A stretch of DNA of 64,000 bases, taken from Armatimonadota bacterium (GTDB lineage Bacteria; Armatimonadota; HRBIN16). Each line of letters starts with the position of its first letter. The first letter of the stretch is position 1. The DNA lies in NCBI GenBank assembly GCA_026003175.1, contig BPGT01000003.1, forward strand, positions 372,001 to 436,000, read 5' to 3'. Shown here piece after piece: positions 8,547-17,155 of this stretch. The translations under genes were made by a program, and so were the position numbers. The notes below the pieces were generated by a model. That model saw nothing but the letters and a program-made list of their open reading frames with translations. It was not told where the DNA came from and searched no databases.

Positions 8547-10073
8547 ATGATGGCTCCACAGCCAAGGGCGTGGGTGCTTACTTTGATGGTTCTGTTCAGC
8601 GTGGCGCTAGGAGCGTTCCTGGGAACCGCCTTTCAAAGACCGGGGGTAACGCTGGCGCAGGGCATGACACGTACCGTTTCAACTGCAACTGCTGTATCTA
8701 AAGCAGAGGCGCTTAGCGCGGCAGAGGCGATGGAAAGCGCGTTCGTGCGGGTAGCGGAAGAAGTATCACCGGCGGTGGTCACTATCTATGCCCGCAGAAA
8801 CGTCACCCGCCCCAGCCTGCGCTTTGACATACCAGACGATCTTCCGTTCCCATTCGAGTTCCGGCGAGGTAGTCGTGCGCCCGAAACCGTGCCTATTCCC
8901 ACGCGGGGAGTAGGTTCCGGCGTCATTGTGCGTAGCGACGGCTATATCCTGACCAATGACCACGTGGTTGCCGGCGCGGATCGCGTGGAGGTCGTACTCA
9001 GCGATGGGCGCAGGCTGGAAGGCAAAGTGATGCGCGACTTCCGCAGCGACATCGCGGTGGTGAAGGTGAACGCTACCGGCTTGCCGACCGCCAAGCTAGG
9101 CGATTCGGACACGGTGCGTGTGGGACAGTGGGCCATCGCGCTGGGTAGTCCCTTCGATAAACAGAACTCGATGACCGTTGGCGTGGTGAGCGCCTTGGGG
9201 CGCCGTGAGGCTATCGGGAGCATCACGCAAGGACAGCGTTACTACCCGAACCTCATCCAGACAGACGCCTCTATCAACCCGGGCAACTCGGGTGGTCCAC
9301 TGTTGAACATTCGCGGCGAGGTTATCGGCATCAACACCGCCATCGAGTCGCCCACAGGCAGCTTCGCAGGCATCGGCTTCGCCGTGCCGATTAACACCGC
9401 CCGTTTCGTGATGGAGCAGCTGATTACGCGCGGTAAGGTGGTGCGCGGCTTCTTCGGCGTCATGCCTGCCGACGTCACACCTGAGGACGCACAACGACTG
9501 AAGGTGAAGCAGGGTGCGCTGATTACCTCGGTCACGGAAGGCTCACCGGCGGCGCAGGCGGGCATTCAGGTAGAGGACGTGGTGGTAGAGTACAATGGCA
9601 AGCCGGTGCGGGGTGAGGTGGACTTCCGCGATATGGTGGCGCGCACCGAGCCGGGCACTGTCGTGCCGGTGAAAATCGTGCGCAACGGGCGTGAGATGAC
9701 CCTGCGCGTGAAGGTGGGCGAAGCGCCGGAGGTAGATGAGCAGACGCGCCAGCGGGAGCAGCCGCAGGAGAGCGGCCGCAAGCTGGGCATCAGCATCGAG
9801 AGGCTCACCCCTGAACTGGCGGAGCGTTACAAGCTGCCACGCAGCACGCAGGGCGTGGTGATTACCGAGGTCGTGCCCGGAAGCGCGGCGGACGATGCGG
9901 GACTGGCTGTCGGCGACGTGATTCTGCAGGTGGATGGACAGCGGGTGACCAGCGTGGAGGAAGTGCACCGCATCGTCTCAGGGCACAAGTCGGGCGATAC
10001 GGTGATATTCATCGTGCGTAGCAACACCGACGAAGGCGCCATCACTCGCCGCGTGCGCGTGGAAGTGCCTTAA
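8547..10073 (+). CDS. HtrA/DegP-type serine protease with two PDZ domains
   Basis: Envelope protein-quality-control protease, about 509 residues. An N-terminal hydrophobic segment serves as signal or anchor. The trypsin-like domain has the full triad: His in TNDHVVAGAD (about 138), Asp in SDIAVVKV (about 168) and Ser in NPGNSGGPL (about 247). PDZ1 lies at about 290-375 (VVRGFFGV, GSPAAQAGI) and PDZ2 at about 410-500 (LGISIERL, GSAADDAGL). AGGAGG at 8531-8536 is too close to the ATG at 8538, so a start at 8547 or 8550 fits better. It follows the sigma/anti-sigma pair, suggesting but not proving a shared stress regulon. Confidence 0.93.
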   Translation: MMAPQPRAWVLTLMVLFSVALGAFLGTAFQRPGVTLAQGMTRTVSTATAVSKAEALSAAEAMESAFVRVAEEVSPAVVTIYARRNVTRPSLRFDIPDDLPFPFEFRRGSRAPETVPIPTRGVGSGVIVRSDGYILTNDHVVAGADRVEVVLSDGRRLEGKVMRDFRSDIAVVKVNATGLPTAKLGDSDTVRVGQWAIALGSPFDKQNSMTVGVVSALGRREAIGSITQGQRYYPNLIQTDASINPGNSGGPLLNIRGEVIGINTAIESPTGSFAGIGFAVPINTARFVMEQLITRGKVVRGFFGVMPADVTPEDAQRLKVKQGALITSVTEGSPAAQAGIQVEDVVVEYNGKPVRGEVDFRDMVARTEPGTVVPVKIVRNGREMTLRVKVGEAPEVDEQTRQREQPQESGRKLGISIERLTPELAERYKLPRSTQGVVITEVVPGSAADDAGLAVGDVILQVDGQRVTSVEEVHRIVSGHKSGDTVIFIVRSNTDEGAITRRVRVEVP

Positions 10074-10082
10074 GCGAGAACC

Positions 10083-10985
10083 TTACCTCGAACCCCTCTC
10101 CCACCGGGAGAGGGGTTTCTGTTTGGATATCTCCTGGCGGCACTGCCACGCAATCTGCATCTTCTCCAGCAGACTGGTATGCGCTCTTTGTCGAAAAACG
10201 TCGTAGCGGTTGCTTTCGATCCGATCTAGAATGCGGGCATAGAGACGACTGCCCAACAGCACGGGATAGCGGTATTCACAGGGGAGCAGGGGGATGCCTC
10301 TTTCTGCTTCGGCATACAGTTTACGCGTGCGCTCTATCTCGAAGCGCAGCAAACGGATCACCGGTTCCGAGAGCCTGCCCTCTGCGATGTCTTGCACAGA
10401 GACTCCGAAACGTTCCATGTCCTCCTGCGGGAGGTAAATCCTGCCTCTTTGCCAGTCTTCGCCCACATCGCGCAGGAAGTTGGTCATCTGCATTGCCTCA
10501 CCCATGCGTGTAGCGGGGGGTAAGAGCCTCTCGTGATGACAACGGAACAGGCACAGCATCATCGCCCCCACTACCGCCGCACTACCCCACATATACTCTT
10601 GCAGTTCGGAATAGGTGCGGTAGCGGTGGCGATACAGGTCCTGGCGCATGGAGTTCAGGAAGTCGTGTATGTACCTTTCAGGAATCGCGAACAGTCTGGC
10701 GGTGTGCGCAAAGGCACGCAGCACCGGTTCCTCCACCCATTGCCCGGCAAGGGCGCGCTGCAGGGTTCGTTTGTATTCGTCGATGTAGCGGGCGATTTTC
10801 TCGGTGCTTGTACTGTTCGGTTCGTCCACCCACTGGTCGGGCAGGCGTACGAATGCATAGAGCGCGTGCACATGAGGACGCAGGTCAGGTGGGAAGAAGC
10901 GAGTAGCAAAATAGTAGCTTTTGCCAAAGCGTCGCTGTACCGCCTGGCAGTAGCGATAATCTGCAACGAGATGAGATTCCATCAT
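10083..10985 (-). CDS. crtB: Phytoene/squalene synthase family protein (CrtB-like)
   Basis: Head-to-head condensation of two prenyl diphosphates, probably GGPP to phytoene given the neighbours; about 300 residues. The two Asp-rich motifs are present: LPDQWVDEP (about residue 48) and FLRDVGEDWQRGRIYLP (about 165). The ATG at 10985 overlaps the stop of the acyltransferase (ATGA). It is the last gene of the five-gene carotenoid operon. The last residues (PLSRWERGSR) are encoded by the palindrome at 10091-10117, so the natural C-terminus seems extended by a repeat. Squalene synthase activity is the main alternative. Confidence 0.88.
   Translation of the reverse strand: MMESHLVADYRYCQAVQRRFGKSYYFATRFFPPDLRPHVHALYAFVRLPDQWVDEPNSTSTEKIARYIDEYKRTLQRALAGQWVEEPVLRAFAHTARLFAIPERYIHDFLNSMRQDLYRHRYRTYSELQEYMWGSAAVVGAMMLCLFRCHHERLLPPATRMGEAMQMTNFLRDVGEDWQRGRIYLPQEDMERFGVSVQDIAEGRLSEPVIRLLRFEIERTRKLYAEAERGIPLLPCEYRYPVLLGSRLYARILDRIESNRYDVFRQRAHTSLLEKMQIAWQCRQEISKQKPLSRWERGSR
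10091..10117. terminator. Palindrome between convergent htrA and crtB, bidirectional terminator candidate
   Basis: A 12-bp perfect stem (AACCCCTCTCCC at 10091-10102 with GGGAGAGGGGTT at 10106-10117) has a 3-base loop and is followed by TCTGTTT on the plus strand. It sits inside the 3' end of crtB and 18 bases after htrA. It resembles the arms of the dispersed repeat at 57086-57254. Confidence 0.6.
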
Positions 10986-11707
10986 GGCATCATCCTTGCC
11001 CACCATCGTTCGTTCACTGACGGCTTACCCCTTATCAGCAACTGGAACCCCGCCTGAAAAGCCTTCTCAGGGGTGTCGCAACATTCTGCCTCCTCACGCA
11101 GGGCATGGACTAATTGGGCGATACGATTTTGCGCCTCTGCCAACCACCTGTCGGGCGCCCTTTCGGCACACTCGAAAGGGGTGTCCACATGGATAAAAGC
11201 GCGAGGATACTGGTAGGTCGTCGCGGTGACGGCTATCGCTGCTGGCAATAACTGCACATCAGGTATCTTCTGAGCCAACCAGTGTAACGACCTGCCAAAA
11301 GGCAATAAGTGGTATCCCGAGTGGATCACCCCTTCTGGAAACAACAGCAACAGGTGCGGCGGATGTTGCATCCTGCGCACGGTACGACGCAGGCTACTCG
11401 CCCGGGTCACCGTATCACCCTTTGGGTAGGGCAGTGCACCCAGCGCCCAGAATGGCGGGAACCACCTCCATTCTTCCATCCACAGCGTCATGGGCAATCG
11501 CCATGTTTTGCCCAACAGATAGCATAAATAGCCATCCCACCAGTAGTGGTGGTTCGCGAACAAGATGGTGGAACGATGCGCTTCAGGCGGATGGAGCACA
11601 CGTGCATACACGGCTCGGAAGTGTGAACGCACACTCCAGCAGATGAGCCTGTCTACCATGACCTGACCTGTCCAGACTAACACACGCGGTAAGTGCGTCC
11701 TTTCCAT
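10982..11707 (-). CDS. PlsC-like acyltransferase (carotenoid glycoside acylation candidate)
   Basis: Lysophospholipid-acyltransferase-fold enzyme of about 241 residues. The HX4D-like motif appears as NHHYWWDGY (about residue 53) and the second block as LFPEGVIHSG. The start at 11707 has a strong GAGGAGAGG site and overlaps the glycosyltransferase gene by 31 bases. Between a glycosyltransferase and a phytoene synthase in a carotenoid operon, it most plausibly transfers a fatty acyl group to a carotenoid-bound sugar, as CruD or CrtO-type enzymes do. Phospholipid acylation is the alternative. Confidence 0.8.
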   Translation of the reverse strand: MERTHLPRVLVWTGQVMVDRLICWSVRSHFRAVYARVLHPPEAHRSTILFANHHYWWDGYLCYLLGKTWRLPMTLWMEEWRWFPPFWALGALPYPKGDTVTRASSLRRTVRRMQHPPHLLLLFPEGVIHSGYHLLPFGRSLHWLAQKIPDVQLLPAAIAVTATTYQYPRAFIHVDTPFECAERAPDRWLAEAQNRIAQLVHALREEAECCDTPEKAFQAGFQLLIRGKPSVNERWWARMMP

Positions 11708-12801
11708 CGTACCTCTCCTCGCTGGTACCACCCGATGGAACGCCAGAGCACCCCTTCCCCAATGCACACCCCGATGGGGAACAACAAGCCGTACCACAGT
11801 GGCAGTCCCGCCATCCAGCCCGACAGGCTGAATAACACGCTCCCCAGTGTATAATGTGCTATGTGCCAAACCGTTACCCCTGTCAACAGTGCCTCCGCCA
11901 ACGGCAGCAGATATACTGCCGCCAGAGCGATGGATACGGCTATCGCTCCCGATACCGAGCCGCATATTGCCACGGCATTTTTGGAAAAACCGTCTACGGC
12001 TTGTGCGAAACTGTCGTACATGCTGACCTCAAAGAGCCTGCGTCCATCCATAATCCAGACGCGCCCCTTTGTGGCTTTCACCACGCGAGCCAGCTGCACA
12101 TCCTCCAGGATGGCGGAGTGTACCTGCTGATGGGGTTGTATCTGCAAGTAGTAGGCTTGCGGAAAGGCAACAACCTGTCCATTCGCGAAGGCGAAGGCGG
12201 GGTGCGGATGCCGCTCCGCAAAGTGTAAAGGGAGCAGAGTGAACACCGAAAAGGGCACCATCGCCTTCAACAAACCGATCGGCAGGTTGCGAGCACGCAA
12301 AGCAGGTATCGCGGTGAGCATACAGGATGGGTTCTCACCAATATCGGCTATGGTTTGTGCTATAGAGGCCAGGCTCTTTTCGTGCAACAGCAGGTCAGCA
12401 TCCAGAAAAAGCAGCCAATCGCCCTCCGCCCGTACTGCCAGCTGGTAGCATGCCCAGTTTTTGCCCACCCAGCCGTCGGGTTTCGGGGGGGCGGTGAACC
12501 AGCACATTTGGCCCTCGGGATACATGGGCAGATTGTCGCGGAGCCATTCGGTGCTGCCGTCATCCGAGCCGTCGTCGCACAGGATAATCTGCAGCGGTGT
12601 ATACTGCTGCTGGCGTAAACTGCATACTAGGCGGGGTAACCGATGCCGTTCGTTGCGTACGGGTATCAAGACACTCAGCTTGGGTAAATGGTGCGTTGAA
12701 CCCGCAATGGGTAGCACTCTTCGCCGTTTCCAGTGCCACAAGTTTGCCAGCAAGATGACACATTGAACCAGCAGGATGGGCATTACCCACTGCGCTATCA
12801 T
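11677..12801 (-). CDS. Family 2 glycosyltransferase (carotenoid glycosyltransferase candidate, CruC/CrtQ-like)
   Basis: Membrane glycosyltransferase of 374 residues. One N-terminal helix precedes a GT-A domain: SVLIPVRNE (about 43), CDDGSDDGS, the DxD-like LFLDADLLLHE (about 131) and EDVQLARVVK (about 234). GWVGKNWAC is typical of the CrtQ/CruC branch. Two or three C-terminal membrane helices follow (about 285-355). It starts one base after the crtI stop. Operon context suggests it glycosylates the hydroxyl introduced by the CruF-like hydratase. Substrate and sugar cannot be read from sequence. Confidence 0.83.
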   Translation of the reverse strand: MIAQWVMPILLVQCVILLANLWHWKRRRVLPIAGSTHHLPKLSVLIPVRNERHRLPRLVCSLRQQQYTPLQIILCDDGSDDGSTEWLRDNLPMYPEGQMCWFTAPPKPDGWVGKNWACYQLAVRAEGDWLLFLDADLLLHEKSLASIAQTIADIGENPSCMLTAIPALRARNLPIGLLKAMVPFSVFTLLPLHFAERHPHPAFAFANGQVVAFPQAYYLQIQPHQQVHSAILEDVQLARVVKATKGRVWIMDGRRLFEVSMYDSFAQAVDGFSKNAVAICGSVSGAIAVSIALAAVYLLPLAEALLTGVTVWHIAHYTLGSVLFSLSGWMAGLPLWYGLLFPIGVCIGEGVLWRSIGWYQRGEVRWKGRTYRVC

Positions 12802-12802
12802 T

Positions 12803-14275
12803 TTATGCCTTGCCTCGCAGAATACCGGTCTGCTGCTCTATCCGCTGCTGGAGCAGTTCCGCCGAGATAAGCACCATCGGGATGCCGTTACCCGGTACGG
12901 TGCTTGCGCCCACGAAGTACACGCCCTCAAAAGGCGCACGGTTCGACGGACGGAAGCCGGTGGACTGGAAAAAGTCATGGCTCAATCCGAATGCCGCGCC
13001 CTGCCAAAGCCCCATCGCCTCCCAATCGGCGGGGGAGACGGTGTGCACAAAACGGATACCGTCCCTGTGCAGCCCTGCTTCTCGCTCCAGTCGGCTGAGC
13101 ACCTTTTCCAGTACTTCGTTCTTCATCTCAGAGGCGTCCTGCCCCGATCGGTTGGGCACAGGCACCAGCACGTACAGGTTTTCACTGCCCTCGGGGGCAT
13201 CGGACGGCTCGGTGCGCACGGACAGGCAGGTGTAGAAAGAGGGTTCCTGCGGAACCACCTTTTGCACAAAAATCTCATGCAGATTGCGCTCGAAATCCGC
13301 GCTAAAGTGCACGTTATGGTGCAGCAGAGAGGGCAGCTTGCCCTCGTATCCGATGCAAAACACCAGCGCACTGCAGGAGTTGCGCCACCTGCGGCGGGAT
13401 GGCTTCGTATCGGGTAGCAGGTTCGCGTAGGCGGTTGGCACGTCTGTGTTCAGCACAACTATCTCCGCGTGCAGGCTTTCTCCCGAATTCAGACGCACCC
13501 CTTTTGCTTGACCCGCCTGCACAATGACCTCTTCCACGCGCTCACCCCTGCGAATCTGCACACCTTCCTCCTGCGCAATGGTCTCCAGCGCACGCACCAG
13601 CTGATACATACCACCGCGCGGGAACCACACGCCTTCCCCCGACTCCATGTAAGTGAGGATACTATACACCCAGGGCGCCTGCAAGGGCGATAGCCCCAGA
13701 TACATGGTCTGAAAGGTGAAGAGCATCTGCAGGCGAGGGTCACGGGTGTAATGGCGGATACGGCGGTACAGATTCGCCAGCAAGCGATGCCTCACCAGCA
13801 GACCGATTTGCCTAGCGCCCAGCAAGTCCAGAGGAGAGCGGTAGTTGCGGCGCACGAACGCGGGCACTACGTCGTGTAGCATCGCAGACAGGTCAGCCAT
13901 CAGACGCAGGTAGCCGGGCACTTCCGCGGGCGACATCTTCTGAGCGATTTCACGTACCATGCTGGCGATGCAGGGCGAGGAATCGAAGCGCGTGCCATCC
14001 GCATAGAAGACGCGATACGACGGGAGGAGCAGCACCAGTTTTAGGTAGTCCTCTAGACGACGGTGCAGGTCGCGGAACAGCTTCTCTAGCGGGTCTAGCA
14101 TCATCAACAGGGTAGGACCCGTGTCGAAGCGAAAGCCATCACGTTGCAACAAGCCAACGCGCCCACCCAGCAACTGGCGCTGTTCCAGCAGGGTGACCCG
14201 ATAGCCTGCATGCGCTAGCCGCGCTGCTGCCGCCAGACCCCCAATACCTCCACCTACGACAATGACTTGTTTCAT
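12803..14275 (-). CDS. crtI: CrtI-type phytoene desaturase
   Basis: FAD-dependent desaturase of about 490 residues. The N-terminal dinucleotide-binding motif VVGGGIGGLAAAARLA is followed by LGGRVG and FDTGPTLL. The C-terminal family signature reads YFVGASTVPGNGIPMVL (about 450). The frame is open upstream to 14965 but only the ATG at 14275 makes sense: it overlaps the cruF-like stop (ATGA) and begins right at the Rossmann fold. It should convert phytoene toward lycopene or neurosporene. A different CrtI-family reaction, such as ketolation or diapo-desaturation, is possible. Confidence 0.92.
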   Translation of the reverse strand: MKQVIVVGGGIGGLAAAARLAHAGYRVTLLEQRQLLGGRVGLLQRDGFRFDTGPTLLMMLDPLEKLFRDLHRRLEDYLKLVLLLPSYRVFYADGTRFDSSPCIASMVREIAQKMSPAEVPGYLRLMADLSAMLHDVVPAFVRRNYRSPLDLLGARQIGLLVRHRLLANLYRRIRHYTRDPRLQMLFTFQTMYLGLSPLQAPWVYSILTYMESGEGVWFPRGGMYQLVRALETIAQEEGVQIRRGERVEEVIVQAGQAKGVRLNSGESLHAEIVVLNTDVPTAYANLLPDTKPSRRRWRNSCSALVFCIGYEGKLPSLLHHNVHFSADFERNLHEIFVQKVVPQEPSFYTCLSVRTEPSDAPEGSENLYVLVPVPNRSGQDASEMKNEVLEKVLSRLEREAGLHRDGIRFVHTVSPADWEAMGLWQGAAFGLSHDFFQSTGFRPSNRAPFEGVYFVGASTVPGNGIPMVLISAELLQQRIEQQTGILRGKA

Positions 14276-15075
14276 GACGCTGTTCTTTGCCACAAGAGTT
14301 CTCGATAGAGGCGCTTCCAGATCAGTAACATCAGCACCGTCACCGCTATCAGCCATAACAGGCTTGCCATCGGGCGCATATACAGCCACGCCAGCCCTGC
14401 CATAAAACCACCCTGTATCAGGTACAGCGCCAGTGCGAAGGGTTCCCACCGCCCTTGCCAGCCAGGGCATACTTTCCAGAAGACGGTTGCCACCAGTGTA
14501 CCCGTCAGCCACCAACCTAGCCAGTTGATATAGGGCATGCCGTAGAAGCCCCCTTCGGTGTGCCACTGCCAGTAAGCGAAGCCCGTGGTCATCGCCGGAT
14601 CCATGGCGAAATCCCACATAGTTAAGATAAACCCTGCTACCACAGGTCGTGCCCATGCTCGTGGTGTCAGCAGTTGGGTCATCATCATCGCGGGGTAGAG
14701 CATCATCATCCACGAAGGAGGGATCAGGTACGGAACGTGCCCGGCAAACTTGGGTCCGAGCAGGTCGGTGTAGGAGTAGGAACCAAAGGGAATGCCCGTG
14801 GTTGTGCCCAGCAGTTCCATGCCTCCTGCCAGCACAATGCACAGCACCAGCAGGGTCAGGGCAGGCTTCCAGCCTTCCCGATATCCCATCAAGAACAGTG
14901 CAGTGAGCACCCCCGTAAGCACATTGATAATGCCTAGCCAGAAGGTCAGGGCAGTATAATCCCAATCCGGTATCTGCGACAGATTATACATCGCCCAGGT
15001 ACCGGTCAGGCTAAAGATGGCAACCAGAGCGTGCAGTAGCAAGAAGAAGATACCCAGTTTGCGTAAAGGCGTCAC
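14272..15075 (-). CDS. cruF: Carotenoid 1,2-hydratase family membrane protein (CruF-like)
   Basis: Polytopic membrane protein of 267 residues with seven or eight hydrophobic helices. It matches the CruF/DUF422 family by GTTTGIPFGSYSYTD and VPYLIPPSWMMM (about residues 90-120), and by an Asp-rich MWDFAMDPAM. CruF enzymes hydrate the psi end of lycopene-like carotenoids, producing the tertiary hydroxyl that glycosyltransferases then use. It is the first gene of the operon; the CrtI start overlaps its stop. Bacterioruberin-type hydratase is a close alternative in the same family. Confidence 0.85.
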   Translation of the reverse strand: MTPLRKLGIFFLLLHALVAIFSLTGTWAMYNLSQIPDWDYTALTFWLGIINVLTGVLTALFLMGYREGWKPALTLLVLCIVLAGGMELLGTTTGIPFGSYSYTDLLGPKFAGHVPYLIPPSWMMMLYPAMMMTQLLTPRAWARPVVAGFILTMWDFAMDPAMTTGFAYWQWHTEGGFYGMPYINWLGWWLTGTLVATVFWKVCPGWQGRWEPFALALYLIQGGFMAGLAWLYMRPMASLLWLIAVTVLMLLIWKRLYRELLWQRTAS

Positions 15076-15126
15076 CGCTTTTCGTATGTGCTCCCACCCT
15101 GTTTGCCTGATTATACCTCGAAAGGA

Positions 15127-15738
15127 CTACCTGCGCTGCAACCGGACGATGTGCAGCCGTCGTCTATCTGGGGGCAGGTCGTGATAGTACGTTTCCCCGA
15201 CGCTCACGAAGCGAAAATAAGGGGTGAACACTTCGAAGAACTCTTCCAGCTTCAAGCGATAGGGACCGCCTTCGGGTGGCTGAGGCTGGTCGGCGTGGAA
15301 CTCTCGCATAAACAGAATGCCCCCCGGCTTCAGCACTCGCGCTACCGAACGGGCATACATGGGGCGTATCTCGGGCGCAAATGAGTGGAAGCACCCGGAG
15401 TCGCAAATCAGGTCGATAGTGGCGTCGCGAAAGGGCAAGAATCGGGCGTCCGCCTGAATCAAGGGAATATCCAGCCCCGCCTGGCGAATACGCTCCTGGG
15501 CGAAACGCAGCGGTTCGATCGCGATATCCACACCGATAACACGATAGCCCTGCTGTGCCAGGTATATCAGGTCGGTGCCCGTACCACAGCCGAGGTCTAT
15601 CGTGATGCCTTTGGGCAGTAACCCGCGACGCACCGCGTCCACCAGTGTTTCCGCCGGTTGTTCGCGGTGCCAGGGCATCTGCCCCGGTGGGGATTCCCGA
15701 TACCGTTGTTGCCAGCGTTGCGTGTGTTCGTCCCTCAT
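15127..15738 (-). CDS. Class I SAM-dependent methyltransferase
   Basis: Methyltransferase of 203 residues with a complete SAM-binding fold: motif I TIDLGCGTGTDLIYLA (about 46-61), acidic VIGVDIAIEP (about 67), motif II DATIDLICDSGCFH and VLKPGGILFM. The start overlaps the universal stress protein stop by four bases. It lies 51 bases upstream of the carotenoid operon, so co-transcription is possible. The substrate is unknown; the WxxxY...PW N-terminus resembles TehB/thiopurine-type enzymes. Confidence 0.85.
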   Translation of the reverse strand: MRDEHTQRWQQRYRESPPGQMPWHREQPAETLVDAVRRGLLPKGITIDLGCGTGTDLIYLAQQGYRVIGVDIAIEPLRFAQERIRQAGLDIPLIQADARFLPFRDATIDLICDSGCFHSFAPEIRPMYARSVARVLKPGGILFMREFHADQPQPPEGGPYRLKLEEFFEVFTPYFRFVSVGETYYHDLPPDRRRLHIVRLQRR

Positions 15739-16178
15739 CGTACAATCAGCACCGGTTTATTGTGCACCGCGTGGAGTACCTTGTGCGAGACACTGCCCAG
15801 CAACAGTGCCGAGGCGTCGGTTAGCCCGCGCGAACCCATCACAATAAGGTCTGCCTGCTCTTCTTCGGCAACCCGTACGATGGTGTCGGCGGTATGACCG
15901 TACTCGATGCGCGTGCTGTATTCTACCTGCGCCTCGTCCAGCAAAGGTGTCGTGACCGTAATCACCCCCTCCGCCGCCTGCTCCATCAGGCGCGTCACCA
16001 CTGCCACGTCGGTGGCGCCGCCGGGTAACACGGTGGACCCTGCCAGCGCAGCCGGAATATGTACCACATGGAGCACGGTCACTTTCGCCCCGTACGTTTT
16101 TGCCAGCTCCGCCGCCCAGCGGGCCGCCTTTAGCGCGGTCTCGGAACCGTCGGTTGCCAGAAGGATACGTTGAATCAT
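15735..16178 (-). CDS. Universal stress protein (UspA family)
   Basis: Single-domain UspA protein of 147 residues. It begins with IQRILLATDGSETALKAARW and ends with the ATP-binding type motif IVMGSRGLTDASALLLGSVSHKV (split by variable residues) and PVLIVR. A purine-rich GGAGGAGGA abuts an ATG at 16181; the next ATG at 16178 has better spacing. It is translationally coupled to the methyltransferase downstream (ATGA). The role is stress physiology, not further predictable. Confidence 0.9.
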   Translation of the reverse strand: MIQRILLATDGSETALKAARWAAELAKTYGAKVTVLHVVHIPAALAGSTVLPGGATDVAVVTRLMEQAAEGVITVTTPLLDEAQVEYSTRIEYGHTADTIVRVAEEEQADLIVMGSRGLTDASALLLGSVSHKVLHAVHNKPVLIVR

Positions 16179-16251
16179 CATTCCTCCTCCTCTACAAACT
16201 CTATACGCGCTCGACGTGGCTTTTTCCTTGCAGATGAGATGAAGGACATCC

Positions 16252-16280
16252 TTGACGTGCGAGTATTGCTTTGCTAAACT
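16252..16280 (+). promoter_or_regulatory. Sigma-70 promoter for the PhyH gene
   Basis: TTGACG (16252-16257), a 17-base spacer and TAAACT (16275-16280) end 43 bases before the start codon, within the divergent region shared with the stress-protein gene. Confidence 0.6.
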
Positions 16281-16323
16281 GAGTGTGTACACTGAGCATA
16301 TCCGTCTCAGGAGGGAAGCAACA

Positions 16324-17130
16324 ATGAGCCTGTCTCCCGAACAGAAGGCACAGTACGAGCGCGATGGTTTCCTGGCGGTACGCGGGATGCTTACCGAATC
16401 GGAGGTGCAATCCATCAAAAACACTCTGGCAGAGTATCTGCGCGCCGGTCTGGACAGGCTTCGCACTGGCGAAGTGCCTGAAACCGACACGGTGCACTAC
16501 AAAGGCGTAGGTATCCAGCTGGAGCCGGCGGTGCTTTCAGGCAAAGTGCGCGTAACCGACCCCCTCTACGCCGCCCGCAAGATATGGAACCTCTACGGCA
16601 ACGACCCACTGGTCACAGCCTTCGTCCGCGATGAGCGCATCCTGTCGCTGGTGACTAGCATTCTGGGTGAGGAGGTGTGGTTCTTTGCGGATAAGGCGCT
16701 GCTGAAGCCTCCACATATCGGCGTGGAGAAGCCCTGGCATCAGGACATTCCCTACTTTCCCTTCGAGCCAAAAGCGTCGTACCTCCATGTGGCGGTGTGG
16801 ATTGCTCTGGACGACGCCAATGCCCAAAACGGGTGCATGCAGTACATCCCGGGTAGCCATCAATGGGGCAACCTGACCACCGAAACCACCTGGACGGAAA
16901 ACGTGTCGCACCTGGCAGTGGATGAGTCGCGCATAGACCCTTCGAAAGCGGTGCTAGTAGAGGCAAAAGCGGGTGACCTGGTGCTGCATGATGGGATGGT
17001 GCTGCACTACTCCGCGCCCAACCGCTCACCGTATCCGCGCTGGGCATTCGTTCTGGATTTTATCAGCACACAGGCGCGGTATACCGGCGAGGGAGAGCCC
17101 AACTATCCATTGCTACGCCGTTCGAGATAA
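16324..17130 (+). CDS. Phytanoyl-CoA dioxygenase (PhyH) family protein
   Basis: Fe(II)/2-oxoglutarate oxygenase of 268 residues. The metal site is visible as WHQD (His about 139, Asp about 141) and a distal His in VLHYSAPNRS (about 228), followed by the Arg-containing PYPRWAF that would bind 2-oxoglutarate. CAGGAGGGA precedes the ATG at 16324. Family members act on very diverse substrates, so no specific reaction can be named. It is transcribed alone or with the nucleotidyltransferase 25 bases downstream. Confidence 0.87.
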   Translation: MSLSPEQKAQYERDGFLAVRGMLTESEVQSIKNTLAEYLRAGLDRLRTGEVPETDTVHYKGVGIQLEPAVLSGKVRVTDPLYAARKIWNLYGNDPLVTAFVRDERILSLVTSILGEEVWFFADKALLKPPHIGVEKPWHQDIPYFPFEPKASYLHVAVWIALDDANAQNGCMQYIPGSHQWGNLTTETTWTENVSHLAVDESRIDPSKAVLVEAKAGDLVLHDGMVLHYSAPNRSPYPRWAFVLDFISTQARYTGEGEPNYPLLRRSR

Positions 17131-17155
17131 AACAGGGTACAATCATCACCGGGTG

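Noticed and set aside
11708-11965. N-terminal extension of the acyltransferase frame
   Set aside because: It overlaps the glycosyltransferase in another frame and has no protein character; the strong ribosome site is at 11707.
14276-14965. N-terminal extension of the desaturase frame up to 14965
   Set aside because: The extension is the shadow of the CruF-like gene; the Rossmann motif starts right at the ATG at 14275.
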